DNA of 64,000 nucleotides from Afipia sp. (GTDB taxonomy: Bacteria > Pseudomonadota > Alphaproteobacteria > Rhizobiales > Xanthobacteraceae), in NCBI GenBank assembly GCA_024707075.1, contig JANQAK010000001.1, positions 580,001 to 644,000 of the forward strand, given 5' to 3'. Positions 22,070 to 30,716 of the stretch are shown here, piece by piece. Positions within the stretch are counted from its first letter, which is position 1; each line of letters opens with the position of its first letter. Under the pieces are notes generated by a model. The model saw only the letters and a list, made by a program, of their open reading frames with translations. It ran no database searches and was not told the origin of the DNA. Position numbers and translations under genes: made by a program.

Positions 22070-22858
22070 ATGACCAGGGAACAGCAGAAAGTCGCGCTGG
22101 TAACGGGCGCAGCGCGGGGCATCGGGCTTGCCGCGGCGAAACGATTTCTGGCCGAAGGCTGGCGCGTCGTGCTGCTCGACATCGAGAACGAGCTTCTCGC
22201 CCAGACATACAAGACGCTGGCCGCGCCGGATACCACGCTGGCAATCCATTGCGACGTGTCGGATGCCGACGCGGTCAATGCGGCTTTCAAGCAGGCCATT
22301 CAGCACTTCGGCCGGCTTGACGCGCTGGTCAACAATGCCGGCATCGCGATCTTCAAGCCGCTGCTGGAGACCACGCAGGCCGACTGGGACCGCGTGCTGG
22401 CCGTGAACTTGACCGGGCCGTTCCTCTGCACGCAGGCGGCGGCCCCGCTGATGCGCGACAACGGCGGCGGCGCGATCGTCAACATCACGTCGATTTCGGC
22501 GCTTCGCGCCTCGACGCTGCGCACCGCCTACGGCACCAGCAAGGCGGGCCTCGCCCATCTCACCAAACAATTTGCGGTAGAGCTCGCCACCCTCGGCATC
22601 CGCGTCAACGCGGTTGCGCCGGGCCCGGTCGATACCGCGATGGCGAAGGCGGTCCATACGCCCGCGATCCGCGCCGACTATCACGACACCATTCCGCTTA
22701 ATCGCTACGGCCTGGAAGAAGAACTCGCCGAGGCGATCTTCTTCCTGTGCAGCAGCCGCGCGAGCTACATCACCGGACAGATGCTGTGCGTCGACGGCGG
22801 CTTCGAGGCCACCGGCATCGGCCTGCCGACGCTGCGTGGAGAGGGCCGCAACGGATAG
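22070..22858 (+). CDS. SDR family oxidoreductase
   Basis: Classical short-chain dehydrogenase of 262 residues: cofactor motif TGAARGIGLAAAK, NNAGIAIF, catalytic Ser in ITSISALR, YGTSKAG (Tyr/Lys), and a C-terminal GQMLCVDGGFEATG ending. LLDIE after the second strand suggests NAD preference. ATG 22070 follows ACGGGAC. Substrate not evident; the divergent neighbour is an efflux transporter. The 139 nt after it hold only a 40-codon reading frame without support. Confidence 0.9.
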   Translation: MTREQQKVALVTGAARGIGLAAAKRFLAEGWRVVLLDIENELLAQTYKTLAAPDTTLAIHCDVSDADAVNAAFKQAIQHFGRLDALVNNAGIAIFKPLLETTQADWDRVLAVNLTGPFLCTQAAAPLMRDNGGGAIVNITSISALRASTLRTAYGTSKAGLAHLTKQFAVELATLGIRVNAVAPGPVDTAMAKAVHTPAIRADYHDTIPLNRYGLEEELAEAIFFLCSSRASYITGQMLCVDGGFEATGIGLPTLRGEGRNG

Positions 22859-22997
22859 TGTCGCCTCGTTCCTTCCTGGAGCGGGATACGGAGATGAACA
22901 CCGGGCAGCGTGCGGCTGAACAGCGGACAGCCAGCGCGGACATGCACATGGACCGCGCCGCCGAGATACTCCGTCAGCAGAACCGCGCCGCATTGGA

Positions 22998-23516
22998 TCA
23001 AGCGCCCTTCAGATAGTCGTCAAGCTGATCGAAAGTGCCGCCGAAACCTTGCCGCATCGAATCGAACATGCCTTCGAACATGACGCGCTCTTCGGCGTTC
23101 GGATTGATCGGGCCGCTGCGCAAGGCCAGCGTCGTCTTGCCGTCCTGTTCGGTCAGTGTGAGGTCGTTCAAAACCTCAAGCGGCCACGCCGGGCTGAACG
23201 GCGCGCGCGCAAGCCCGCCCTTTTCGTCGGAGAACGAATTCACGAAGACAATGCGCCGCGGCTTCTCGATCTCGCGATAGACGAACCGGCCCCACCACAC
23301 GGTCTGCCCATCGGGCATGCGCATGCTATAGTGGAAGATGCCGCCGGGACAGAATTCGAGCTTGCCGATCTCGATCTTACATCCCTTCGGTCCCCACCAT
23401 TGCGCGAGGCGTTCCGGCTCGGACCACGCGCGCCATATGAGATCGCGCGATGCATCGAAGACGCGTGTAATCGTGAATTCTTTCGCCGCCGTGCTGGCTG
23501 CTGCTTGACCGGACAT
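22998..23516 (-). CDS. SRPBCC/AHSA1 domain protein
   Basis: 172 residues beginning MSGQAAAS. START-like AHSA1 fold: FDASRDLIWRAWSEPERLAQWWGPKG, the FCPGGIFHYSMRMPDG turn, and GWEGTFDQL-type ending (GFGGTFDQLDDYL). The family binds hydrophobic ligands; no specific ligand is known. It is third in an operon behind a VOC protein (63-nt gap) and an ArsR repressor, paralogous in layout to the locus at 32.9-35.1 kb. Confidence 0.9.
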   Translation of the reverse strand: MSGQAAASTAAKEFTITRVFDASRDLIWRAWSEPERLAQWWGPKGCKIEIGKLEFCPGGIFHYSMRMPDGQTVWWGRFVYREIEKPRRIVFVNSFSDEKGGLARAPFSPAWPLEVLNDLTLTEQDGKTTLALRSGPINPNAEERVMFEGMFDSMRQGFGGTFDQLDDYLKGA

Positions 23517-23579
23517 TGTCGGACTCCGTGATCGTGACTGATGGCGCGCAGCCAGCCGGGCCGGCGGCACCTGCCGGAT

Positions 23580-24017
23580 TCAGTTCGTTTTGGCCGGGTG
23601 CGGATGCGCGAGGCTCCAGCCATGACCGAACGGATCGCGCACCTGCGCATAGCGCGCGCCCCAGAACGCATCCCACGGCGCGAGAATGGAGGTCGCACCT
23701 GCGTCGATCGCGCGCTTGTAGGCCTCGTCGCAGTTCGGCACTTCGAGATGGATCAAGAACGTCGAGGCACCGATTTCGCTCGGCGGCTTGGTCTTGCCGT
23801 CGCCGTGCTCACAATACTCAGGAAAGAAATCGGCAAGGAACACATCCGCACCGTTGATACGGACATGGCCATGCATCAGCCGCTTGCCGTCTTCCGCCGG
23901 CATCCGCATCATTTCGGTTGCACCGAACGCCTTCTTGTAGAACGCGATGGCATCGGCCGCTCCCACAATGGAGAGGTGTGGAATGAGCGGTGCCAACTTG
24001 GGATATTCGTCAGCCAT
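23580..24017 (-). CDS. VOC family (glyoxalase/PhnB-like) protein
   Basis: 145 residues, start MADEYPKLAP at 24017. PhnB-like VOC fold: PHLSIVGAADAIAFYKKAFGATEMMRMP, HGHVRINGADVFLADFF, and the C-terminal AQVRDPFGHGWSLAHP. The metal-binding-type His/Glu positions are partly present, but no function is established. Second gene of the ArsR-VOC-AHSA1 operon. Confidence 0.9.
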   Translation of the reverse strand: MADEYPKLAPLIPHLSIVGAADAIAFYKKAFGATEMMRMPAEDGKRLMHGHVRINGADVFLADFFPEYCEHGDGKTKPPSEIGASTFLIHLEVPNCDEAYKRAIDAGATSILAPWDAFWGARYAQVRDPFGHGWSLAHPHPAKTN

Positions 24018-24081
24018 GATGGACTCCTTACTCCAGGTTGATGGCTCTGATCGGACTTCAATGCCTTGCCAGAAAGACGCG

Positions 24082-24498
24082 CTATTTTTTTGACGGCATG
24101 GGGTGTTTTGAAGACGCTCTCCGCCGCACTGGCTTCCGCTTCGCCGCCTTGCGCGATCTGAATGAGGCTTCCTGCTTCCCGCTGGCCTGCAATTCGCCAA
24201 GATAAATTTCGAGGCGATCGAGGCTCGCCTCCCAGAAGCGACGATACTTTTCAAGCCAGTCGTCAACTTCCTTGAGCGCCGCCGGTTCGATCCTGCACGG
24301 ACGCCACTGCGCAGCGCGGCCGCGCGTCACCAGCCCGGCATGTTCCAGCACCTTCAGGTGCTTGGAAATCGCCGGCATGCTCATGGCGAACGGCTCGGCC
24401 AGTTCCGTCACCGACGTCTCGCCGAGGACCAGACGCGCAAGAATGGCACGGCGCGTGGGATCGGCAAGCGCGGCGAACTTGGTGCTGAGCGGGTCCAT
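24082..24498 (-). CDS. ArsR family transcriptional regulator (locus 1)
   Basis: Winged-helix repressor: MDPLSTKFAALADPTRRAILARL, recognition helix MSMPAISKHLKVLEHAGLV, and a Lys/Arg-rich C-terminal tail. It lacks the ELCVCDL metal motif, as expected for the subgroup paired with AHSA1/VOC genes. I use ATG 24498, with AAGG just upstream; ATG 24510 would add four residues. It leads an operon with VOC and AHSA1 genes and probably represses it through the dyads at 24513-24540. Confidence 0.92.
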   Translation of the reverse strand: MDPLSTKFAALADPTRRAILARLVLGETSVTELAEPFAMSMPAISKHLKVLEHAGLVTRGRAAQWRPCRIEPAALKEVDDWLEKYRRFWEASLDRLEIYLGELQASGKQEASFRSRKAAKRKPVRRRASSKHPMPSKK

Positions 24499-24512
24499 CG
24501 ACGCCTTCATAT

Positions 24513-24568
24513 AACCATTAGGTTAAATAACCTTCTGGTTAAATACAAGGTACAAAGGAAGCTGTCAA
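24513..24568 (-). promoter_or_regulatory. Promoter and double AACC-N4-GGTT operator of ArsR locus 1
   Basis: Minus strand TTGACA (24563-24568), 17-nt spacer, TATTTA (24540-24545). Immediately downstream, covering the expected start site, are two dyads AACCAGAAGGTT (24529-24540) and AACCTAATGGTT (24513-24524), centres 16 bp apart. The same AACC-N4-GGTT dyad occurs once at ArsR locus 2. Confidence 0.8.
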
Positions 24569-24616
24569 TCGGCGCGGATCGAGAATTTTGGAGTGCCCGC
24601 GAGCGGGCGTGTGGAC

Positions 24617-27193
24617 TTAATAATCCTTGAGCAGCCGCTCAATGTAATCGAGTTCGATCTGCGGACGTTGCGGGTCCGCAAGACGGCGGCGCAGTTCTTC
24701 CAGAATGCGCCGCACGCGTTGTACGTCGATCTCGCCGGGAATCTTCACGGTGAGATCATCGCTCCATTCGCGGCCGTTAAGCGGCCGGCCTAGCGGATCG
24801 GTGGTGTTGCCGCTATTCTGCTGACGGCCGACGCGATTGCCCGGGCCGTTGTCCTGCCCCTCGCCCGGCTGCATCGACTGCGCGAGACTTTGCGCACCCT
24901 TGCGCAATGCATCGAGGGCACGCCCCTGCGAATCCACCGCGCCGTCGGCATTGCCCTGTCCGAGGTGACCCCCAGCATCGCCCATCGCGGAATCGGCATC
25001 GCCCAGTGAATCGCCGCCGTCCTGCTGGCCGTCCTGTCCCTGACCTTGCTGACCCTGACCCGGCTGGCCCTTTTCGCCGCGCTGGCCCGGCATCATGCCG
25101 TTCTTCTTCATGTCGTCGAGCAGCTTGCTCAGACGATCGCGCAGCGCCTGCTGATCCTGGCGCAGGCCGTCCATTGCGCTCTGATCGCCCTGCTCGCCGC
25201 GGCTGCGGTCGCGCCGGGAATCCTGTCCCTGCCTAAACGTCTTGTCGCGCAACTGCTGCTGCTTGCGGATCATGTCGCCGAGTTCGTTCAGCGCCTGCTC
25301 CATGTCGCCGTCGCCCTGCTGCCCCGGCTGCGCCATTTGCAGGTTTTCCAGCATCTGCTGCATCTGGTCGAGCAGCGCCCGCGCGGCGTCCTTGTCGCCG
25401 GATCGCGACAGCCGCTCCATGCGGTCGATCATGTTCTTGAGGTCCTGCTGGCTCAACACCTTGGCGTTGGGATCGAGCGGACGCGCGAGCTGCTGCGGAT
25501 TATTGCGCTGCTGTTCGGCCAGTTGCCGGATGAACTTATCAAGAGCCGCACGCAGGTTTTCCGTCAGCTTCTTGATCTCTTCGTCGCTCGCGCCGCGCTC
25601 CAATGCTTCCTTCAGCGCATCCTGCGCGGCCCGCAGCGCCTTTTCCACATCGGTGATGTTGCCGTCCTCGATCGCGACCGCGAGCGCCCACATGCTGTCG
25701 ACGGTTTCGCGCATCGCATCGCGCGAATTGGCGCGGCCGAGCTGTGTCGCGACGCTGCGCATGCCGAGATAGTGTCCCAGTTCCGGCGTGAACGCCTCAG
25801 GCGCGATCATCAGTGCTTCGAGCGCGATCAGCACCAGAGGCTTCTGGTTGGCGTCGAGCGCGAGATTGCGACGCTGCTCGATCAGCGCGCGCGCCAGCGG
25901 CTTGACGAACAACCGCTCCGGCAGCCGCATATCGAACGGCTCGCTGCGGCCCTCGTTGCCGGCCTCATCCTTCGCCGTCAGCATCAGGGTGACATCGGCT
26001 CCGGCATAGGGATTCTCGCTCAGATCCTTCACGGTCTGGCCGACGCCGTTGCGGGTCCGCGCATTGGGCAGTCCCAGCGCGATCGACGGCGGATCGTACA
26101 ACGGCTGTGCAACCGCAGCGTCCGGCTGAGCATTCGCGCGCGGCGCGAACTGCGCATGCGCTTCAGTGACGCCGTAGTCATCCTCGAGCTTATAGGACAG
26201 CAGCAGCGCGCCCTTGGCCTGCCGCTCGGGGTCCTTGGCCAGCGAAATGCCCGGCGCACGATCGGGCATCGCCTTGAACGACCATTGCGGCTGTCCCGAC
26301 GGCGCGCGGACATGCGCCGTGCCATCACCCGCAATGGTGAAGCGGCGTTCGTTGGTGCCCTGCGGCGCATTCTCGGTGACCGGAATTTCAGTCACACCGC
26401 CGGCGGCGGACACATCGAGCCTGCTGCCACTGGAGCGGACGATCAGCGTGCTGCCCACCGGCACTGAGACGGGTCCGGCGTCGGATGGCGGCGCGTCCTT
26501 GCTGGTGGAAGCGGAGAGAATCACCGGTGGACGGCTCGTGTAGGGCGGCGGCGTCACCCACGCATCGACGCGAACATTCGCCGCGGAAAACGCGCCGTCC
26601 CAGTCGAACGCCGCGACGACGCGCGAGAGGCGATCGTTCCCGGCGGCGACGAAAGTTGCTACCATCAGCACGACGACCAGCGCGCGCAACGCCCACGGAT
26701 CGTGAAGCGCCAAGCGTGGTGACGGCAGACCGGCGCGGATGCGCTTGATCGACGCCAGCGTCCGCATGCGCTGCTCCTGCCACAGCGCCTGCGTGAGCGG
26801 GTCCTGCGACCTCAGCGTGTCGGTCAGGGCGGTAGCGGGGCGATGGGAAATTCCGGTACCGCGATCGAGGCGGCGTAGCGCGTCCCCGCGGCTCGGCCAG
26901 CGAAACCGGATCGCCGGAACCAGCGCGGCCAATGCCAGCAGTGCGAAACCGGCGAACGCGATAACCCGCACAGTGAAGGGGAATACGACCCACAAGCCAG
27001 CCCACGAGGCAGCCAGAAAGAGACCGATGACCGTCAGCAGCCGGGCGAGATGCGGCCAGCCGCGTTCCCATGCCACCGCGAGCCGCGCCCGCTGCAAGGC
27101 CTGCGCAAGCTGAAGCTGCCGCACGGTTTCAGGGTCGCGCGGACGCTCGGATGGGTCTGGGCTCGGACCGGTCAACAGGCTCTCCAGATTCAC
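24617..27193 (-). CDS. TIGR02302/DUF4175 family large membrane protein
   Basis: About 858 residues. Two membrane helices near the N-terminus (LLTVIGLFLAASWAGLWVVF; VRVIAFAGFALLALAALVP), a third around residue 175 (ALVVVLMVATFVAAG), a beta-rich periplasmic region (DAWVTPPPYTSRPP), helical segments, and a Gln/Gly/Asp-rich low-complexity stretch (about 640-790) before a conserved end VQRVRRILEELRRRLADPQRPQIELDYIERLLKDY-like region. Alphaproteobacterial family of unknown function commonly next to lysA. GTG 27193 (MNLESLL) is my start; a GTG six codons earlier is possible. Confidence 0.85.
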   Translation of the reverse strand: MNLESLLTGPSPDPSERPRDPETVRQLQLAQALQRARLAVAWERGWPHLARLLTVIGLFLAASWAGLWVVFPFTVRVIAFAGFALLALAALVPAIRFRWPSRGDALRRLDRGTGISHRPATALTDTLRSQDPLTQALWQEQRMRTLASIKRIRAGLPSPRLALHDPWALRALVVVLMVATFVAAGNDRLSRVVAAFDWDGAFSAANVRVDAWVTPPPYTSRPPVILSASTSKDAPPSDAGPVSVPVGSTLIVRSSGSRLDVSAAGGVTEIPVTENAPQGTNERRFTIAGDGTAHVRAPSGQPQWSFKAMPDRAPGISLAKDPERQAKGALLLSYKLEDDYGVTEAHAQFAPRANAQPDAAVAQPLYDPPSIALGLPNARTRNGVGQTVKDLSENPYAGADVTLMLTAKDEAGNEGRSEPFDMRLPERLFVKPLARALIEQRRNLALDANQKPLVLIALEALMIAPEAFTPELGHYLGMRSVATQLGRANSRDAMRETVDSMWALAVAIEDGNITDVEKALRAAQDALKEALERGASDEEIKKLTENLRAALDKFIRQLAEQQRNNPQQLARPLDPNAKVLSQQDLKNMIDRMERLSRSGDKDAARALLDQMQQMLENLQMAQPGQQGDGDMEQALNELGDMIRKQQQLRDKTFRQGQDSRRDRSRGEQGDQSAMDGLRQDQQALRDRLSKLLDDMKKNGMMPGQRGEKGQPGQGQQGQGQDGQQDGGDSLGDADSAMGDAGGHLGQGNADGAVDSQGRALDALRKGAQSLAQSMQPGEGQDNGPGNRVGRQQNSGNTTDPLGRPLNGREWSDDLTVKIPGEIDVQRVRRILEELRRRLADPQRPQIELDYIERLLKDY

Positions 27194-27398
27194 GCCAGTG
27201 CAGCCTAGCACGGCGGCGGCAATGAGGCATGGCCTCAGCCACGCATACCCACATGCAAGGGGCCTGCCGCGACGGCATCTGGACTTTCACGAAAGCGTGA
27301 CGGCGAGAGCGAAAGGTATCGGACTGCAACCGCCGGGCGGTGAACCGGCGGGACGCTACTCCCGGGCGGCGAAGATCGGCCGCCCGCATCACTGGTCG

Positions 27399-28390
27399 TC
27401 AATCAAGCCTTGCGCCTGAGGCGTCCACGACCTTGCCCCAGCGCTCATAGTCGGCGCGGATGGTCTGCGTAAAGGCCTCGGGTGTCGATGTCGTCACACT
27501 GAGGCCCTGTGTTCCAAGGCGGTCGCGCACGTCTGGAAGGTTTCCGATGCGGATGACCTCGGCATTCAGGCGCTGGACAATGCTTGCCGGCGTCGCGGCA
27601 GGGACGACGAGGCCGAACCAGGAATCCACCACGAAGTCCGACACGCCGGCCTCGGCGGCCGTCGGCACATTGGGAAGCAGCGGCGAGCGCTCGCGGCTTG
27701 TCACGGCCAATCCCTTGACCTTGCCATCCCGGATCTGGGGCGCCAGCACGGTAAGGGTGTCGAAGGCGAGATTCACCTGATTGCCGAGTAGCGCATTCAT
27801 CGCGGGCGCACTGCCCTTGAACGGAACATGGAGCAGATCGGTGCCGGTCAAACTCTTGAAGAATTCACCACTCAGATGGCAAAAGCGTTCCCGGACCGCA
27901 CGACGAATAGGTGAGCTTGCCCGGATCTTTCTTCGCGGCGGCGACCAGTTCTTTCAGGTTCGATATCGGCGTGTCCGGACTTGCCGCAACGACATAAGGC
28001 ACTGACGCAAGCAGCGAAACCGGCGCAAAGCTCTTGAACGGATCGTAATTGATGGACCTGTTCACATGCGGAAGGATGGTGAGCTGTCCTGCGGGCGCCA
28101 GCGACAGCGTGTACCCATCAGGATCAGCCTTGGCGGCAGCGTCCGCAGCAATAGCCGTGCCGGCCCCCCGCCCTGTTATCCACCACGAGCGGCTGCTTCA
28201 ACGCTTCGCTGAGCTTGTCGGCATAAATCCGCGCGATAGTGTCCGCCGCTCCACCCGCCGGGAAGGGGACAATCAGCCTGATCGACCGGCTTGGCCAGGT
28301 ATCGGCGAAGGCGCCCGTGCCGGCACCAACAAGCAGGCTGAAAACGGTAGTGATCGCGACAACGAGGCGATCAAACTTGAAAAGACGCAT
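27399..28390 (-). pseudogene. TctC/Bug-type tripartite tricarboxylate transporter receptor, broken
   Basis: Periplasmic solute receptor family. Start ATG 28390 gives a signal peptide (LVVAITTVFSLLVGAGTGAFA) and WPSRSIRLIVPFPAGGAADTIAR; the rest lies in other frames: VNRSINYDPFKSFAPVSLLASVPYVV and GTDLLHVPFKGSAPAMNALLGN. At least three indels are needed: in a C-run at 28164-28169, near 27890 and near 27880. Three breaks in one gene, and its position between TIGR02302 and lysA that are usually adjacent, make true decay of an inserted gene plausible, though the window also shows indel errors elsewhere. No TctA/TctB genes are nearby. Confidence 0.8.
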
Positions 28391-28770
28391 GACGAATTTC
28401 CCTGACATATTCGATCAGGACTCGCCCGCCTCGAGCTTCTCTTGTCCGACGCTTAAACACGTGAACGAGCCGAAGCGTGGTTCGAGGCAGCACTCTCGCC
28501 GCACAATCCCGACGTAAAATGCGCTGGTTACCTGAACATCGATTGATGCCAGAACATCGTCTCAGAACGCCCATTCAGCAATGAAATGCTATTGCGAAAT
28601 GACATAGCCCTCTGGTGGATCCATCTCACGCCGGAGCAGCAATGAGAAAATCATTCCTATCCCGATCGGGATTCGAAAAAGCACCGCCTTGCGCGGCACA
28701 TCCGACGATCGTGGCTTGTCAGCTTTCGCGGCGGGAAGAACGCGCGCTACACCACAGCGAAACGCCGTCG
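28391..28770. other. 380-nt intergenic stretch, no gene recognised
   Basis: Between the TctC-like gene and the end of lysA. Short frames on both strands have no recognisable motifs. Together with the broken receptor gene it probably marks foreign or decayed DNA inserted downstream of lysA. Confidence 0.6.
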
Positions 28771-30030
28771 TCACAACCAAGGCGCGGTGCGATCCATCGC
28801 GATCAGCGCATCGGCGTCGATGCGCGGGCGCACCACCGCGTACTGGCTGTCCTTGACCAGCACCTCGGGCACCAGCGCGCGAGTGTTGTAGCTGCCGGAC
28901 TGCACCGCGCCGTAAGCCCCGGCGGTCATGATCGCCAGCAGATCGCCCGGCTTCGGTTCGGCCATCATGCGATCGAGCGCAAGATAGTCGCCGGTCTCGC
29001 AGACCGGGCCAACCACGTCAGCGACGAAATTGCGCGCCGCATTCTCTCGCACCGGCAGGATGTCGTGATGCGCCTCGTACAACGTCGGGCGGATCAGATC
29101 GTTCATCGCCGCGTCGATGATGACGAAGTTCTTCGCATCGCCATGCTTCACATAGATCACGCGGCTGACAAGAATTCCGGCGTTGCCGACGATCATCCGG
29201 CCCGGCTCGAACATCAGTGTGGCATCGAGCCCCTTGGTCACGCGCTTGACCATCTCTGCATAGGCGGCAGGTTCCGGCGGATTGGGCAGATCGTGCTCGT
29301 AGGGGATGCCGAGGCCACCGCCGAAATCTACATGCGCGATGGTGTGACCATCATTGCGCAATATGCCGACGAATTCGACCAGCAGCTTGAACGCGTCTTC
29401 CATCGGCGCGAGATCGGTGATCTGGCTGCCGATATGCATGTCGACGCCGGTGACCTTGAGACCCGGCAGCTTCCCGGCGCGGGCATATACCTCACGGGCG
29501 CGGCTCAGCGGAATGCCGAACTTGTTCTCGGACTTGCCGGTCGAAATTTTCGCATGGGTCCTCGCGTCAACATCCGGATTGATGCGCACCGAAATGCGCG
29601 CGGTGCGCCCCGCCTCGCTCGCGAGTTGCGACAGCAGCTCAAGCTCCGGTTCGGACTCGACATTGATGCAGAGAATATTTTCGGCGAGCGCCTGGCGCAG
29701 CTCCGCTTCGGTCTTGCCGACGCCCGAGAACACGATCTTCTCCGGCGGAATGCCCGCTGCCCGCGCGCGCTTCAACTCGCCGCCGGACACCACATCGGCC
29801 CCCGCGCCGAGCTTCGCCAGCGTGCGCAACACGGACTGATTGGAATTCGCTTTCATCGCGTAACACACCAGCGTGGGAACGCCGGCAAAGGCTTCCGTGA
29901 ACACGCGATAGTGCCGCTCAAGGGTCGCTGTCGAATAGCAATAGAAGGGGGTTCCGACTTCGCCGGCAAGGCTGGCCAAGCTCACGTCTTCAGCGTGGAG
30001 CACGCCGTTGCGATACTGGAAATGATTCAT
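28771..30030 (-). CDS. lysA: Diaminopimelate decarboxylase LysA
   Basis: PLP enzyme converting meso-diaminopimelate to L-lysine. 419 residues, fold type III: PLP lysine in CYAMKANSN, HIGSQI, GGGLGIPY, EPGRMIVGNAG and the C-terminal CETGDYL (Cys/Glu) and GAYGAVQSGSYN. Starts at ATG 30030. The palindromic element copy 2 begins 4 nt upstream, so lysA transcription from the lptM side must cross two hairpins or start within the element. Confidence 0.97.
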   Translation of the reverse strand: MNHFQYRNGVLHAEDVSLASLAGEVGTPFYCYSTATLERHYRVFTEAFAGVPTLVCYAMKANSNQSVLRTLAKLGAGADVVSGGELKRARAAGIPPEKIVFSGVGKTEAELRQALAENILCINVESEPELELLSQLASEAGRTARISVRINPDVDARTHAKISTGKSENKFGIPLSRAREVYARAGKLPGLKVTGVDMHIGSQITDLAPMEDAFKLLVEFVGILRNDGHTIAHVDFGGGLGIPYEHDLPNPPEPAAYAEMVKRVTKGLDATLMFEPGRMIVGNAGILVSRVIYVKHGDAKNFVIIDAAMNDLIRPTLYEAHHDILPVRENAARNFVADVVGPVCETGDYLALDRMMAEPKPGDLLAIMTAGAYGAVQSGSYNTRALVPEVLVKDSQYAVVRPRIDADALIAMDRTAPWL

Positions 30031-30033
30031 GGC

Positions 30034-30200
30034 CTAGCGATCCGATTCTGACATTCGTATCATCATTTTCCGCAGGCACCCTTTAACGAATGTCAGAATC
30101 GAAGGATCGCTAGAATTAATATTTCCTAGTGTCCTCTCGTATCCGACGTTCGTATGGAAAGCGTTGCAGACTGAAACGAACGTCGGATCCGGGACACGAG
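30034..30200 (-). repeat. Bipartite palindromic element, copy 2 (A-linker-B on minus strand)
   Basis: Hairpin B 30034-30113 (arms CTAGCGATCCGATTCTGACA and TGTCAGAATCGAAGGATCGCTAG), linker 30114-30125 AATTAATATTTC, hairpin A 30126-30200 (CTAGTGTCCTCTCGTATCC and GGATCCGGGACACGAG, one mismatch in the outer arm). Inverted relative to copy 3, the two enclosing lptM. Confidence 0.88.
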
Positions 30201-30201
30201 A

Positions 30202-30477
30202 TCAGTCCAGGATCGCGTCGAGCGGGATGCGCTTTTTCTCGCCTCTGGGCGCAAGCGGCGCGCCGGTGCTGCCGGGCGGGCGATAGACCTCGCTCTGAAG
30301 ATTTGTCGCGGAATTCGGATTGGAGGTGGCGAAGTCCGACGTCGAACTCTGATCCACGACCGCGCCCGGAGGAGCATCGAGACCGGCCTTGCGGCCGCAT
30401 CCTGCCAGCGCGCAGGTCAATGCAATCAGCGCGGCGGCTGTCAGCTTCGGGAAGGAGCGGTTCGAACGAGAGGTCAC
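30202..30477 (-). CDS. lptM: LptM-type small lipoprotein
   Basis: 91 residues from a GTG start: positive N-terminus, hydrophobic stretch (LTAAALIALTCALAG) and lipobox LAGC followed by GRKAGLDAPPG, the short conserved block of the LptM (YifL) family. LptM helps mature the LptD-LptE lipopolysaccharide translocon at the outer membrane. Location between argH and lysA is conserved in this group (from memory). Here both sides are occupied by inverted copies of a palindromic element, whose arms lie 1-3 nt from the gene's start and stop. Confidence 0.88.
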   Translation of the reverse strand: MTSRSNRSFPKLTAAALIALTCALAGCGRKAGLDAPPGAVVDQSSTSDFATSNPNSATNLQSEVYRPPGSTGAPLAPRGEKKRIPLDAILD

Positions 30478-30480
30478 GTG

Positions 30481-30641
30481 CTAGTGTCCCGTATCCGACG
30501 TTTGCATCATTCGGCGGCGCCCTCCGTGCAAACGTCGGATACGAAGGACACTAGTAAATTATGATCTGAGTGATCCTTTGGTTCTGACATTCGTAAATGT
30601 GCCCGCGCAGATGGGATACGAATGTCAGAACCGGATCACTC
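30481..30641 (+). repeat. Bipartite palindromic element, copy 3 (A-linker-B)
   Basis: Hairpin A 30481-30554 (CTAGTGTCCCGTATCCGACG and CGTCGGATACGAAGGACACTAG), linker 30555-30567 with TAAATTATGATCT, hairpin B 30568-30641 (GAGTGATCCTTTGGTTCTGA and GTCAGAACCGGATCACTC). Lies between lptM and argH on the transcript. Confidence 0.9.
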
Positions 30642-30716
30642 GGCCCTGAATGGCGCGCCACCATACAAAGAAGGTGTGGTTCTGGCGAGGCCCGGATTGA
30701 ACGAAAATATCGGGGG

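Noticed and set aside
22894-23016. 40-codon frame MNTGQRAAEQRTASADMHMD... with GGAG just before the ATG
   Set aside because: SD spacing is too short, it overlaps the end of the AHSA1 gene, and no conserved pattern is visible; possible but unsupported.
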